Below, piece by piece: positions 1 to 5,153 of a DNA stretch of 5,288 nt. Within the stretch, counting starts at the first letter, position 1. The number at the start of each line of letters is the position of its first letter. This stretch comes from Gemmatimonadaceae bacterium (GTDB lineage Bacteria > Gemmatimonadota > Gemmatimonadetes > Gemmatimonadales > Gemmatimonadaceae), in NCBI GenBank assembly GCA_013361745.1, contig JABFXM010000363.1:1-5288 (forward strand), written 5' to 3'. Position numbers and translations under genes: made by a program. Below the pieces are notes generated by a model. The model did no database searches. It had not been told where the DNA came from and saw only the letters and a program-made list of their open reading frames with translations.

Positions 1-661
1 CGAAGTCCGCCTGGTAGCGGAGCGCCGGCGTCGAGTGCGTCTTCGCGAGATCCTCGGTCTGCACCAGCTGCGCGTCGGTGGTGATCTCGCGGATGGCCCG
101 CATCGCCAGCCGCGTCGCGCGGATCTGCCCGAGGAGCGCGCGCAGCATCTGCGCGTCGCTCCGCTCGTGCGGATACCAGACGCCGTAGAGCGCGGAGAAG
201 CGCGCCGTCGTCAGCGGCTCGTTCACCGGGGTGAATCGTGTCACCCACGGATACCGCGCGGCGACGCGGCGCGCGAAGGCGGCGAGCCGTTCGGGGAACG
301 CGGGATCGAGGAGGCTCGTGTCGAGCGGGCCGCTGCCATGATGGACGAGCCCGACGATCGGCTCGATCCCCAGCTCGCGGAGCTGCCGCATCCGCGCGTC
401 GGTCCATTCCCAGGCGCGGCCGTGGGGCAGTCCCGCCTCGATGCGCTCCCAGAGCACGGGGTAGCGCACCACGCGGATGCCTAACGCGGCGAGGCGGTCG
501 AGGTCGTCGTCACGGTCGTAGTGACCGGTGAGCGCGAGCTGATCGTGCTGTGCGTCGCCGACGCGATTGAGGGTACACTCGAGCCCCGCCCAGAGCTGCA
601 GCGGGGCCCGGTCGTTCACCACGCGCTCCTCCGGCGTCTCGCGCACGTGGAGCGGACGCAC
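1..661 (-). CDS. GH1-like protein, N-terminal part (3' end beyond window); possible GH1/RmlD-type fusion
   Basis: The frame is open from a GTG at 661-659 to the window edge, giving 220 residues with no stop. The GTG is chosen because GGAGA (672-668) lies 6 nt upstream. A TTG at 667-665 overlapping the previous stop has no spaced Shine-Dalgarno. The protein reads as a TIM-barrel family-1 glycosidase: LWAGLECTLNRVGD near residues 23-36, RYPVLWER at 66-73, LRELGI at 94-99, HHG at 107-109, DPAFP at 119-123 and YPWVTRFTPVNEP at 137-149. Glu148 of the NEP motif is the expected acid/base residue. The nucleophile region lies outside the window. From family knowledge, this N-terminus resembles proteins of about 700 residues in which a GH1-like half is joined to an RmlD-like sugar-nucleotide reductase half; this cannot be seen here. 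The stop of the glycosyltransferase upstream is 2 nt before the GTG, so translational coupling is likely. It is a paralogue of the gene at 2111-3325. Confidence is high for the GH1-like fold and moderate for the fusion. Confidence 0.85.
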   Translation of the reverse strand, partial: MRPLHVRETPEERVVNDRAPLQLWAGLECTLNRVGDAQHDQLALTGHYDRDDDLDRLAALGIRVVRYPVLWERIEAGLPHGRAWEWTDARMRQLRELGIEPIVGLVHHGSGPLDTSLLDPAFPERLAAFARRVAARYPWVTRFTPVNEPLTTARFSALYGVWYPHERSDAQMLRALLGQIRATRLAMRAIREITTDAQLVQTEDLAKTHSTPALRYQADF

Positions 662-663
662 GG

Positions 664-1932
664 TCAATCTCCGATCTCGTCGGCCGCCGCCGCGAGGGTC
701 CGGCTCGAGCGCGACACACGCTCCCCACGACGCGAGCTCCGCTCGCTGGCGACCGCGGCCGGCCGCTCCTCACGGACGCGCAGCGCCTCGCGCATGATGC
801 GATCCATGCGGGCGACGATCGACTCCCAGGTGTTCGCGCGCGCCTGCTCGATCCCGCGCGCGACCATCGACATGTCCGGCGACACGAGCGCGTGACGCAC
901 CGCGTTGACGAACTCGTCGCGCGACTCGGCGACCGCGACCACGGGCGTGAAGTTGTGGACGACGTCGCTCACCGCGGTCGAGACGATGGGCTTCCCCGCC
1001 GCCATGTACTCGAGGGTCTTCGTCGGATTGATGTACTCCGTCGCCTCGTTGAGGGCGAAGGGCATCAGGCAGACGTCGAACCCCTTCACGTACGACGGGA
1101 GCTCCGCGTACTGCCGCTGGCCGAGCCACCGGATGTTGGGCGCCTGCGGCAGCTCCCGCGGATCGACCTTCACCACGGGACCGACCATCACGAGCTCGGC
1201 GTCCGGGTTCCGCGCCGCGAGGATGCGGAGCAGGTCGTAATCGAGCCGCTCGTCGACGACGCCGAAGTAGCCCATCACCTTCTTCCCCAACCCGACGAGC
1301 TCCGGGGCGAGCGGGAGCTCCTCGGAGCGGGCACGGGCGAAGTGGTCCACGTCCACGCCGCAGCCGAAGAAGTGTACGTTCCGGTGGATGCGCGACTTCG
1401 CGCGCGAGAGCCGGTACCCGCCGGTGAAGACGACGTCCGACTGCGCGACGAGATAGCGCTCGCGGTCGACCAGCTCCGTCGGCGCGAAGCGGAACTTCGA
1501 CAGCTCGTCCATGCAGTCGTAGACGATCCCCCGCTCGTCGAAGGCGCCGATCATCGCCGGCGCCGGCATCGGCGTGTAGAACCACTGCACCGGACGATCG
1601 AAGAGGCCGCCGAGGGGGCCGTCCGCCGCGATCTGGCGGCGCACGAGGTCGCGAACGATCGCGATCGACTCGTCGTAACGGCCGCGGAGCTCGCCGGGCA
1701 GGATCGGCACCGCGCGATGAACGCGCGGCATCGGAAGCGAGACGTCGAGGCGCGGGGTCGAGATGTCGTCGAGATGGACCGGCTCCTCGACGAACAGCAC
1801 GTGTCCGCGCTGTGCCAGCCGCGAGAGAATCTGCTGCGGTCGCTGCCAGACGAAGTCCCAGCGCAGGTGGCTATGGACGATCAGGGACACGTCGAGCGTG
1901 TCCGCGGCCAGATGTGGAAGCGGGCTGGGCAT
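664..1932 (-). CDS. GT-B type glycosyltransferase (GT4/group 1-like), surface glycan
   Basis: This is a 422-residue cytoplasmic-type glycosyltransferase with no signal peptide or membrane segment. Family knowledge indicates transfer of a sugar from a nucleotide donor onto a glycan or lipid acceptor; donor and acceptor cannot be read from the sequence. The N-terminal Rossmann half has HSHLRWDFVWQRPQ (residues 20-33), followed by VLFVEEP (45-51). The linker has YDCMDELSKF (138-147) and FFGCGVDVDHF (188-198). The C-terminal donor-binding half starts at GYFGVVDERLDYDL (221-234) and has ELVMVGP (246-252), DVCLMPF (286-292) and NPTKTLEYMAAGKPIVST (302-319), where Glu308 is the likely nucleotide-ribose contact. 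The start is the ATG at 1932, just ahead of the first conserved strand. The frame stays open upstream to a TTG at 2055, but that sits in the T run of the preceding terminator and encodes unconserved sequence. No clear Shine-Dalgarno precedes the ATG. The last 42 residues are an Arg/Ser-rich tail. Such proteins are, from memory, often encoded beside UDP-galactopyranose mutase. Confidence 0.88.
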   Translation of the reverse strand: MPSPLPHLAADTLDVSLIVHSHLRWDFVWQRPQQILSRLAQRGHVLFVEEPVHLDDISTPRLDVSLPMPRVHRAVPILPGELRGRYDESIAIVRDLVRRQIAADGPLGGLFDRPVQWFYTPMPAPAMIGAFDERGIVYDCMDELSKFRFAPTELVDRERYLVAQSDVVFTGGYRLSRAKSRIHRNVHFFGCGVDVDHFARARSEELPLAPELVGLGKKVMGYFGVVDERLDYDLLRILAARNPDAELVMVGPVVKVDPRELPQAPNIRWLGQRQYAELPSYVKGFDVCLMPFALNEATEYINPTKTLEYMAAGKPIVSTAVSDVVHNFTPVVAVAESRDEFVNAVRHALVSPDMSMVARGIEQARANTWESIVARMDRIMREALRVREERPAAVASERSSRRGERVSRSSRTLAAAADEIGD

Positions 1933-2057
1933 GTTCTGGACTTTTCGAGAGAACGATTCGGCCGCGAGCGACGGCGCATGCGGCTGGCGCAAAAGGGAAA
2001 AGCAAGCTGTGTGCCCGCTCACTCTGTGCGGTCCCGCACCGAGGTCGCCGGACAAAA

Positions 2058-2087
2058 CACGGGCGCGACCCGATGGTCGCGCCCGTG
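2058..2087 (-). terminator. Intrinsic terminator after the GH1 gene
   Basis: A perfect 13-bp GC-rich stem (2058-2070 with 2075-2087) closes a 4-nt loop (2071-2074). Read on the minus strand, the 3' arm is followed directly by TTTTG. It begins 23 nt after the stop of the GH1 gene at 2111-3325, exactly where its transcript should end. The T tract is short (4), so termination may be incomplete. On the plus strand no T run follows the stem, so it acts in one direction. It implies that the glycosyltransferase downstream has its own promoter or relies on read-through. Confidence 0.85.
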
Positions 2088-2110
2088 CCTAACGGTGAGT
2101 CCGGCGCCCG

Positions 2111-3325
2111 TCAGTCGCCGACCGCGAGCTCCGCCGCGCTCGTCCGCGCGTCGCCGGAGAGCACGCCGCGCCACTGCCTGACGATCTCCCGGTAGCGCGC
2201 CCCCACGGGACGCATCTTCCGGTCGAGGTCGTACATCCCGACCGCGTGCAGGTCGTTCCGCTCGACGCGGAGCGCATGCTGCCAGTCGATCTGGTCGGTG
2301 AGCGAATACCAGGTGAACCCCATCACTGGGATCCCCGAGGCGCGCATCGCCATGATGTCCGCCCACTGCCGGTCGATCCACTCCACGGCCTGGCTGCTGA
2401 CCCGGTTCGTCTCGCAGTGGAAGATCGGGACGCGGTAGCGGTTGTAGTACTGCGTCGCGAGCCGCTTGAACCCCATCGGGTTGCGCGTCGTCGTCGAGCG
2501 CCCCGTCGACGCGATGCGGTGCTCGCAGGTGGGGTAGTAGTCGACGCCGAGCCAGCGCTGGCCGATCGCGCGCTTCTCGCGGAAGAAGCTCAGGTCGTTC
2601 GAGGTGACGCCGTTCTCGTTCAGGTAGCCCGCCATCCCCGGCGCGAGCTCGTGCCCCATCGTCAGGTCGAGGGAGAGCTGCTTCAGCCCGTTCCAGCGAT
2701 CGGCCTGCGCGCGCGACGTGGTGCCCGCGGCGTGGAAGTGCTCGATCGACTCACCCTGCACGATGATCGCGTCGGGCCGCTCCGAGAGGATCGCCTCGAC
2801 CGCGAGCGCGTGCGCCATGCAGAGGTTGCGCATCGCCGTCGCGAAGGCGCGGTCGCTCGCCTCGCACTCGTTCCACCACCCGCGAAGGGCGGAGAAGCTC
2901 GCGCAGACGAAGATCTCGTTGACCGGGGTGAAGTGGCGCACCCACGGATACCGCTTCGCGAAGGCACGCGCGTACTCGGCGAAGAGCACGGGGAAGGCGG
3001 GATCCTGGAAGCCGCCGAGCCACGAGGGAACCCCGAAGTGGCAGAGATCGGCGATGACCGTGATCCCCAGCTCGCGCAGCCGCGCCATCTGGGCGTCGGC
3101 GTGGTCCCAGTCGTACCGGTGCGGCGCGACGTGGACCTTGTAGTAGGGCGGCCCGTAGCGGAGCGCGTTCAACCCGCTCTCGCGCACGAGGGCGAAGTCT
3201 TCCTCCCACCGCGCGTAGTGTCCGCACTTCTCCATCTGATCGATGCGGACACCGCCGGCGATGGTGGGATAGCTGTTCTCGATGCCGGTGGCGAAAAGAA
3301 ACGGAGACGGAGACATCAGGCTCAT
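2111..3325 (-). CDS. Family-1 glycosyl hydrolase-like protein (beta-glucosidase/beta-galactosidase superfamily)
   Basis: This is a 404-residue single-domain TIM barrel. GH1 enzymes hydrolyse beta-linked glucosides or galactosides by a retaining mechanism with two glutamates. Visible landmarks are FLFATGIENSYPT (residues 9-21), EKCGHYARWEEDF (32-44), LRYGPPYYK (55-63), DLCHFGVPSWL (93-103), YPWVRHFTPVNE (126-137) with Glu137 as acid/base, GVDYYPT (260-266), IFHCETN (301-307) with Glu305 in the nucleophile position, and GFTWYSLTDQIDW (336-348). The active-site motifs are divergent: NEI replaces NEP and CETN replaces the usual TENG. At 404 residues it is shorter than the 440-480 typical of secreted GH1 enzymes. 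No signal peptide is evident, so a cytoplasmic place is likely. The start is the ATG at 3325; a second ATG at 3316 is also possible, and neither has a strong Shine-Dalgarno. A terminator follows 23 nt after the stop. The substrate is unknown. Its neighbours suggest a role in making or trimming a surface glycan rather than in nutrition, but this is inference. Confidence 0.9.
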   Translation of the reverse strand: MSLMSPSPFLFATGIENSYPTIAGGVRIDQMEKCGHYARWEEDFALVRESGLNALRYGPPYYKVHVAPHRYDWDHADAQMARLRELGITVIADLCHFGVPSWLGGFQDPAFPVLFAEYARAFAKRYPWVRHFTPVNEIFVCASFSALRGWWNECEASDRAFATAMRNLCMAHALAVEAILSERPDAIIVQGESIEHFHAAGTTSRAQADRWNGLKQLSLDLTMGHELAPGMAGYLNENGVTSNDLSFFREKRAIGQRWLGVDYYPTCEHRIASTGRSTTTRNPMGFKRLATQYYNRYRVPIFHCETNRVSSQAVEWIDRQWADIMAMRASGIPVMGFTWYSLTDQIDWQHALRVERNDLHAVGMYDLDRKMRPVGARYREIVRQWRGVLSGDARTSAAELAVGD

Positions 3326-3555
3326 GGTCCGGTTGCGCGTCGGGTCGTGGGAGGCGGCCGTTCGAGGGCAGCCGCGAGTTCACGCGCGTCGGAGGGCCGT
3401 CCTTCGATCGACGGTCGCGACGGCTTCAGACGAACTACTCTGAGGAAAGACACAGCAGTTGCTCTCTTTCCTACCCTTCGATGGGGAAGAGGAGCCGTGA
3501 AACGACGGGGCCGGTTCCGTTGAAAGAGCGGGGCGGGGAGCGAGATACCGCGGCG
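3326..3555. other. Upstream region of the GH1 gene; no gene seen
   Basis: This 230-nt stretch precedes the GH1 start codon on the minus strand. I see no credible coding sequence in it. Plus-strand frames that cross it are antisense extensions of shadow frames. It should hold the promoter of the GH1 gene, but I could not place a convincing -35/-10 pair. The one structured element is the inverted repeat at 3443-3472. Confidence 0.6.
3443..3472. repeat. Inverted repeat upstream of the GH1 gene, possible operator
   Basis: AGGAAAGA at 3443-3450 is the exact reverse complement of TCTTTCCT at 3465-3472. The arms are separated by 14 nt, within which AGC/GCT (3454-3456 and 3461-3463) can pair further. 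It lies about 120-150 nt before the GH1 start and is less GC-rich than its surroundings. It could be a regulator-binding site or a hairpin in a long 5' leader. No function is shown. Confidence 0.4.
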
Positions 3556-3591
3556 CGGGGGGCGGGGGCGGGGAAAGGACCTGTAAGGAGC

Positions 3592-3631
3592 GAGGCCGAC
3601 GCGCGGCGCCTATGGCGCCGCAGTCGGCCTC
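3592..3631. terminator. Compact GC-rich hairpin, possible terminator
   Basis: GAGGCCGAC (3592-3600) pairs with GTCGGCCTC (3623-3631) and GCGGCGCC (3603-3610) pairs with GGCGCCGC (3614-3621), leaving a TAT loop and a small 2x1 internal loop. On the plus strand it is followed by TTTGATT; on the minus strand it is followed by GCTCCTTACA, with no T run. The downstream gene order calls for a minus-strand terminator after galK, but the weak T tract lies on the other strand. Its role as a terminator is therefore uncertain, although the stem itself is clear. Confidence 0.45.
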
Positions 3632-3730
3632 TTTGATTCGATCGTTGGGGGCTGGGGCTTTGTCGCGGGTCGCGTCGGGTTCCGTCAGTGAGTCGGCATC
3701 GCGCGATTGTCGGGAGAGGACAGCCGAGGT

Positions 3731-3791
3731 GCTGAGGCTCGTGAGAACAGCAATGCCTTCAGGCAGTTCTCAAGACTCTCAGAGCCTCAGC
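3731..3791. ncRNA. Core stem-loop of the nested palindrome, candidate structured RNA
   Basis: This 61-nt core forms three stacked helices: 10 bp (3731-3740/3782-3791), 7 bp (3742-3748/3766-3772) and 4 bp closing a tetraloop (3754-3757/3762-3765). Asymmetric internal loops lie at 3749-3753 and 3773-3781. G+C is 39 of 70 over 3731-3800, clearly below the rest of the window. That contrast and the elaborate pairing suggest selection on RNA structure or an inserted repeat unit. I do not recognise it as a known RNA family, and transcription is not shown. Confidence 0.35.
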
Positions 3792-3872
3792 CATCTCCCT
3801 GCAAACCGCGCGATGCCCGAATGCGCGCGAGCCCCGACGCGACCCGGAACGATGCGGCGATCAGCCAACAGT

Positions 3873-3894
3873 CCCGCCCCCCGCCCCCCGTCCC
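3873..3894 (-). other. Four-run G tract (potential G-quadruplex) just after galK
   Basis: Read on the minus strand, G runs of 3, 6, 6 and 3 are separated by loops of 2, 1 and 1 nt. This meets the usual four-run quadruplex pattern. It starts 11 nt downstream of the galK stop, so it would lie in the galK 3' UTR. The same bases also form the outer arm of the large palindrome, so the two folds would compete. It is a sequence pattern only; no effect is shown. Confidence 0.5.
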
Positions 3895-3904
3895 GATGCT
3901 GGCG

Positions 3905-5080
3905 TCAAACTGACTCTATCCGTGCCCCCGCTGCTGCCTTCGAGAGCCAGACCCGCGGGGTCAAACCGAACTTCCGCTCGTAGTCCCGCCCGATCCCCGG
4001 CGCCGCATTCGCGAGCGCGGCTTCGTCGCCGACGACGATCATGCATCCGCCCCAGCCGGCGCCCGTGAGGCGGGCGCCGCGCACTCCGGGCGCCTGCATC
4101 GAGCGCTCGACGAGCCAGTCGAGCTCGGGGCGCGAGCACTCGTAGAGATCGCGCAGCGACTCGTGCGAGCCGAGGAGGAGCTCGCCCGTGAGCGGCTTCC
4201 CGGCGCGGAGGAGGGCCACCGCCTGCTGCACGCGCCGCGTCTCGCGGGAAACGTGGAGGGCACGGCGGTCGAGCGGGTCGGGAAGCTTTGCCTCGAGGAC
4301 CTGCTCGGGGGTCGCGGCCGCGAGGTTTGGGAGATCCGGCCAGCGCTCGCGCAGCAGCCGCAGCGCCTCCTCGCATTCCGCCTGGCGCGTATTGAACGCG
4401 GAATCACGCAGCGATCGCCGCACCGCGCTGTCGATGATCAGCACCGTGTCGCGGAAGGGCACCAGCTCGGTCTCGGTCGTCGCGCAGTCGAGGTGCAGCG
4501 CCTCCCCCTCGCGCGCGAGCGCCGACGCGAACTGGTCCAGGATCCCCGACGCCACTCCGACGACGCCCGTCTCGGCCCGCCATCCGATCATCGCCACTTC
4601 GCGTGGCTCGATCGTCCGGCCGAGCGCCGTCGCCACCGCGAGCGCCGTGGCGACCTCGATCGCCGCCGAGGAGCTGAGCCCTGCGGCGGTGGGGACGTCG
4701 CTCATCACTGCCGCGTCGAGCCCCGCCCGCGCCAGCGCGCTGCCTAACGCGTCGCTCGCGATGGGAGCGGCGACGCCGACGAGATAGTCCCACCACTGCT
4801 CGCCGCGCGTCGGTGTCACCAGCGAGGCCTCGCCGATCCCCGGCTCGTTCGCCGACACCGCGCGGAGCTTGCCCGCGCCGTCTCGCCTCACCCCGGCCGC
4901 GACCCAGGTGCGCCGCTCGATCCCGATCGGGAGCACTTCGCCGCCGTTGTAGTCGGTGTGCTCCCCGATGAGGTTCACGCGGCCGGGCGCCGACGCGATC
5001 GCGTCCGGCTCGCGCCCGTAGCGCTGCTGGAAGAGCGCACGCACCGCGGCGGCGCAGGGAGTGGTGTCGGTGGTCGGCAT
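3905..5080 (-). CDS. galK: Galactokinase
   Basis: This enzyme phosphorylates alpha-D-galactose with ATP to galactose-1-phosphate, the entry step of the Leloir pathway, in the cytoplasm. The 391-residue length is normal for the family. The galactokinase signature GRVNLIGEHTDYNGG occupies residues 33-47. The GHMP-kinase ATP loop PTAAGLSSSAAIE is at 130-142. GILDQF (179-184) carries the catalytic base Asp182. DSAVRRSLRDSAFNTRQAEC spans 217-236. The C-terminal GHMP motif RLTGAGWGGC is at 337-346. The start is the ATG at 5080; no good Shine-Dalgarno is visible before it, but the conserved N-terminus begins soon after and no alternative start fits better. It follows fmt by 73 nt on the same strand. 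No galT, galE or galM lies within the window, so the rest of the pathway must be encoded elsewhere. The Leu codon in the ALG triplet near 4743 is a TTA, the rarest type here, within the CGTTAGGCA nonamer. Identification is secure. Confidence 0.97.
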   Translation of the reverse strand: MPTTDTTPCAAAVRALFQQRYGREPDAIASAPGRVNLIGEHTDYNGGEVLPIGIERRTWVAAGVRRDGAGKLRAVSANEPGIGEASLVTPTRGEQWWDYLVGVAAPIASDALGSALARAGLDAAVMSDVPTAAGLSSSAAIEVATALAVATALGRTIEPREVAMIGWRAETGVVGVASGILDQFASALAREGEALHLDCATTETELVPFRDTVLIIDSAVRRSLRDSAFNTRQAECEEALRLLRERWPDLPNLAAATPEQVLEAKLPDPLDRRALHVSRETRRVQQAVALLRAGKPLTGELLLGSHESLRDLYECSRPELDWLVERSMQAPGVRGARLTGAGWGGCMIVVGDEAALANAAPGIGRDYERKFGLTPRVWLSKAAAGARIESV

Positions 5081-5153
5081 CTGATGGTCGATGTGCGACG
5101 GTGCGCGATGCGAGAAGTGCGCCCGTCAGTGCGCGGCGCCCGGCGGCATGCCG
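5081..5153 (-). other. fmt-galK spacer with a 12-nt perfect palindrome
   Basis: The 73-nt spacer contains GCGGCATGCCGC (5143-5154), a perfect palindrome that overlaps the first plus-strand base of the fmt stop codon. There is no loop of useful size and no T run after it, so it does not look like a terminator. I see no clear promoter for galK, so read-through from fmt is plausible. Confidence 0.35.

Larger units (their letters stand above)
3556..3890. repeat. Large nested imperfect palindrome between galK and the GH1 gene; structured-RNA or repeat-element candidate
   Basis: Helices read directly from the sequence, from outside in, are: a G-run arm 3556-3572 with C-run arm 3873-3890 (17 bp, one bulge); 3641-3646 with 3848-3853 (6 bp); 3666-3679 with 3833-3846 (14 bp, perfect); 3695-3705 with 3807-3817 (11 bp, perfect); 3707-3710 with 3801-3804 (4 bp, one G-U); 3712-3717 with 3794-3799 (6 bp); 3731-3740 with 3782-3791 (10 bp, perfect); 3742-3748 with 3766-3772 (7 bp); and 3754-3757 with 3762-3765 (4 bp, 4-nt loop). 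The seven innermost helices of the set nest without conflict inside the 3641-3853 pair. A separate hairpin (3592-3631) sits in the 5' half. Both strands can fold, so direction is unclear. It could be a non-coding RNA, a folded galK 3' UTR or GH1 5' leader, or a palindromic mobile or repeat unit. The pairing is certain as sequence; the function is unknown. Confidence 0.6.

Noticed and set aside
35..484. Plus-strand 149-codon frame at the left end
   Set aside because: It is antisense to the open minus-strand GH1-like frame, which has NEP and other barrel motifs.
1933..2055. N-terminal extension of the glycosyltransferase to a TTG at 2055
   Set aside because: The TTG falls in the T run of the terminator and the added 41 residues show no family feature. 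The ATG at 1932 sits right before the first conserved strand.
892..2181. Long plus-strand open frame (429 codons) opposite the glycosyltransferase
   Set aside because: Its translation is Arg/His/Asp-rich with no domain pattern. It lies antisense to a gene with clear GT-B motifs and is a frame shadow expected at high GC.
2246..3523. Long plus-strand open frame (425 codons) opposite the GH1 gene
   Set aside because: The translation is low-complexity and rich in Arg and Val, while the minus strand carries complete GH1 motifs. It is an antisense shadow.
3556..3890. CRISPR array or insertion sequence in the intergenic region
   Set aside because: There are no regularly spaced direct repeats, no transposase fragment and no target-site duplication that I can see. 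The repeats are inverted and nested.
3612..3983. Plus-strand 123-codon frame across the intergenic palindrome
   Set aside because: It overlaps the 3' end of galK, its sequence is set by the inverted repeats, its start lies in a hairpin loop with no ribosome-binding site, and no domain is visible.
4163..4787. Plus-strand frames of about 195-200 codons opposite galK
   Set aside because: No recognisable fold. They mirror galK codons and have the Arg/Ser-rich composition typical of shadow frames.
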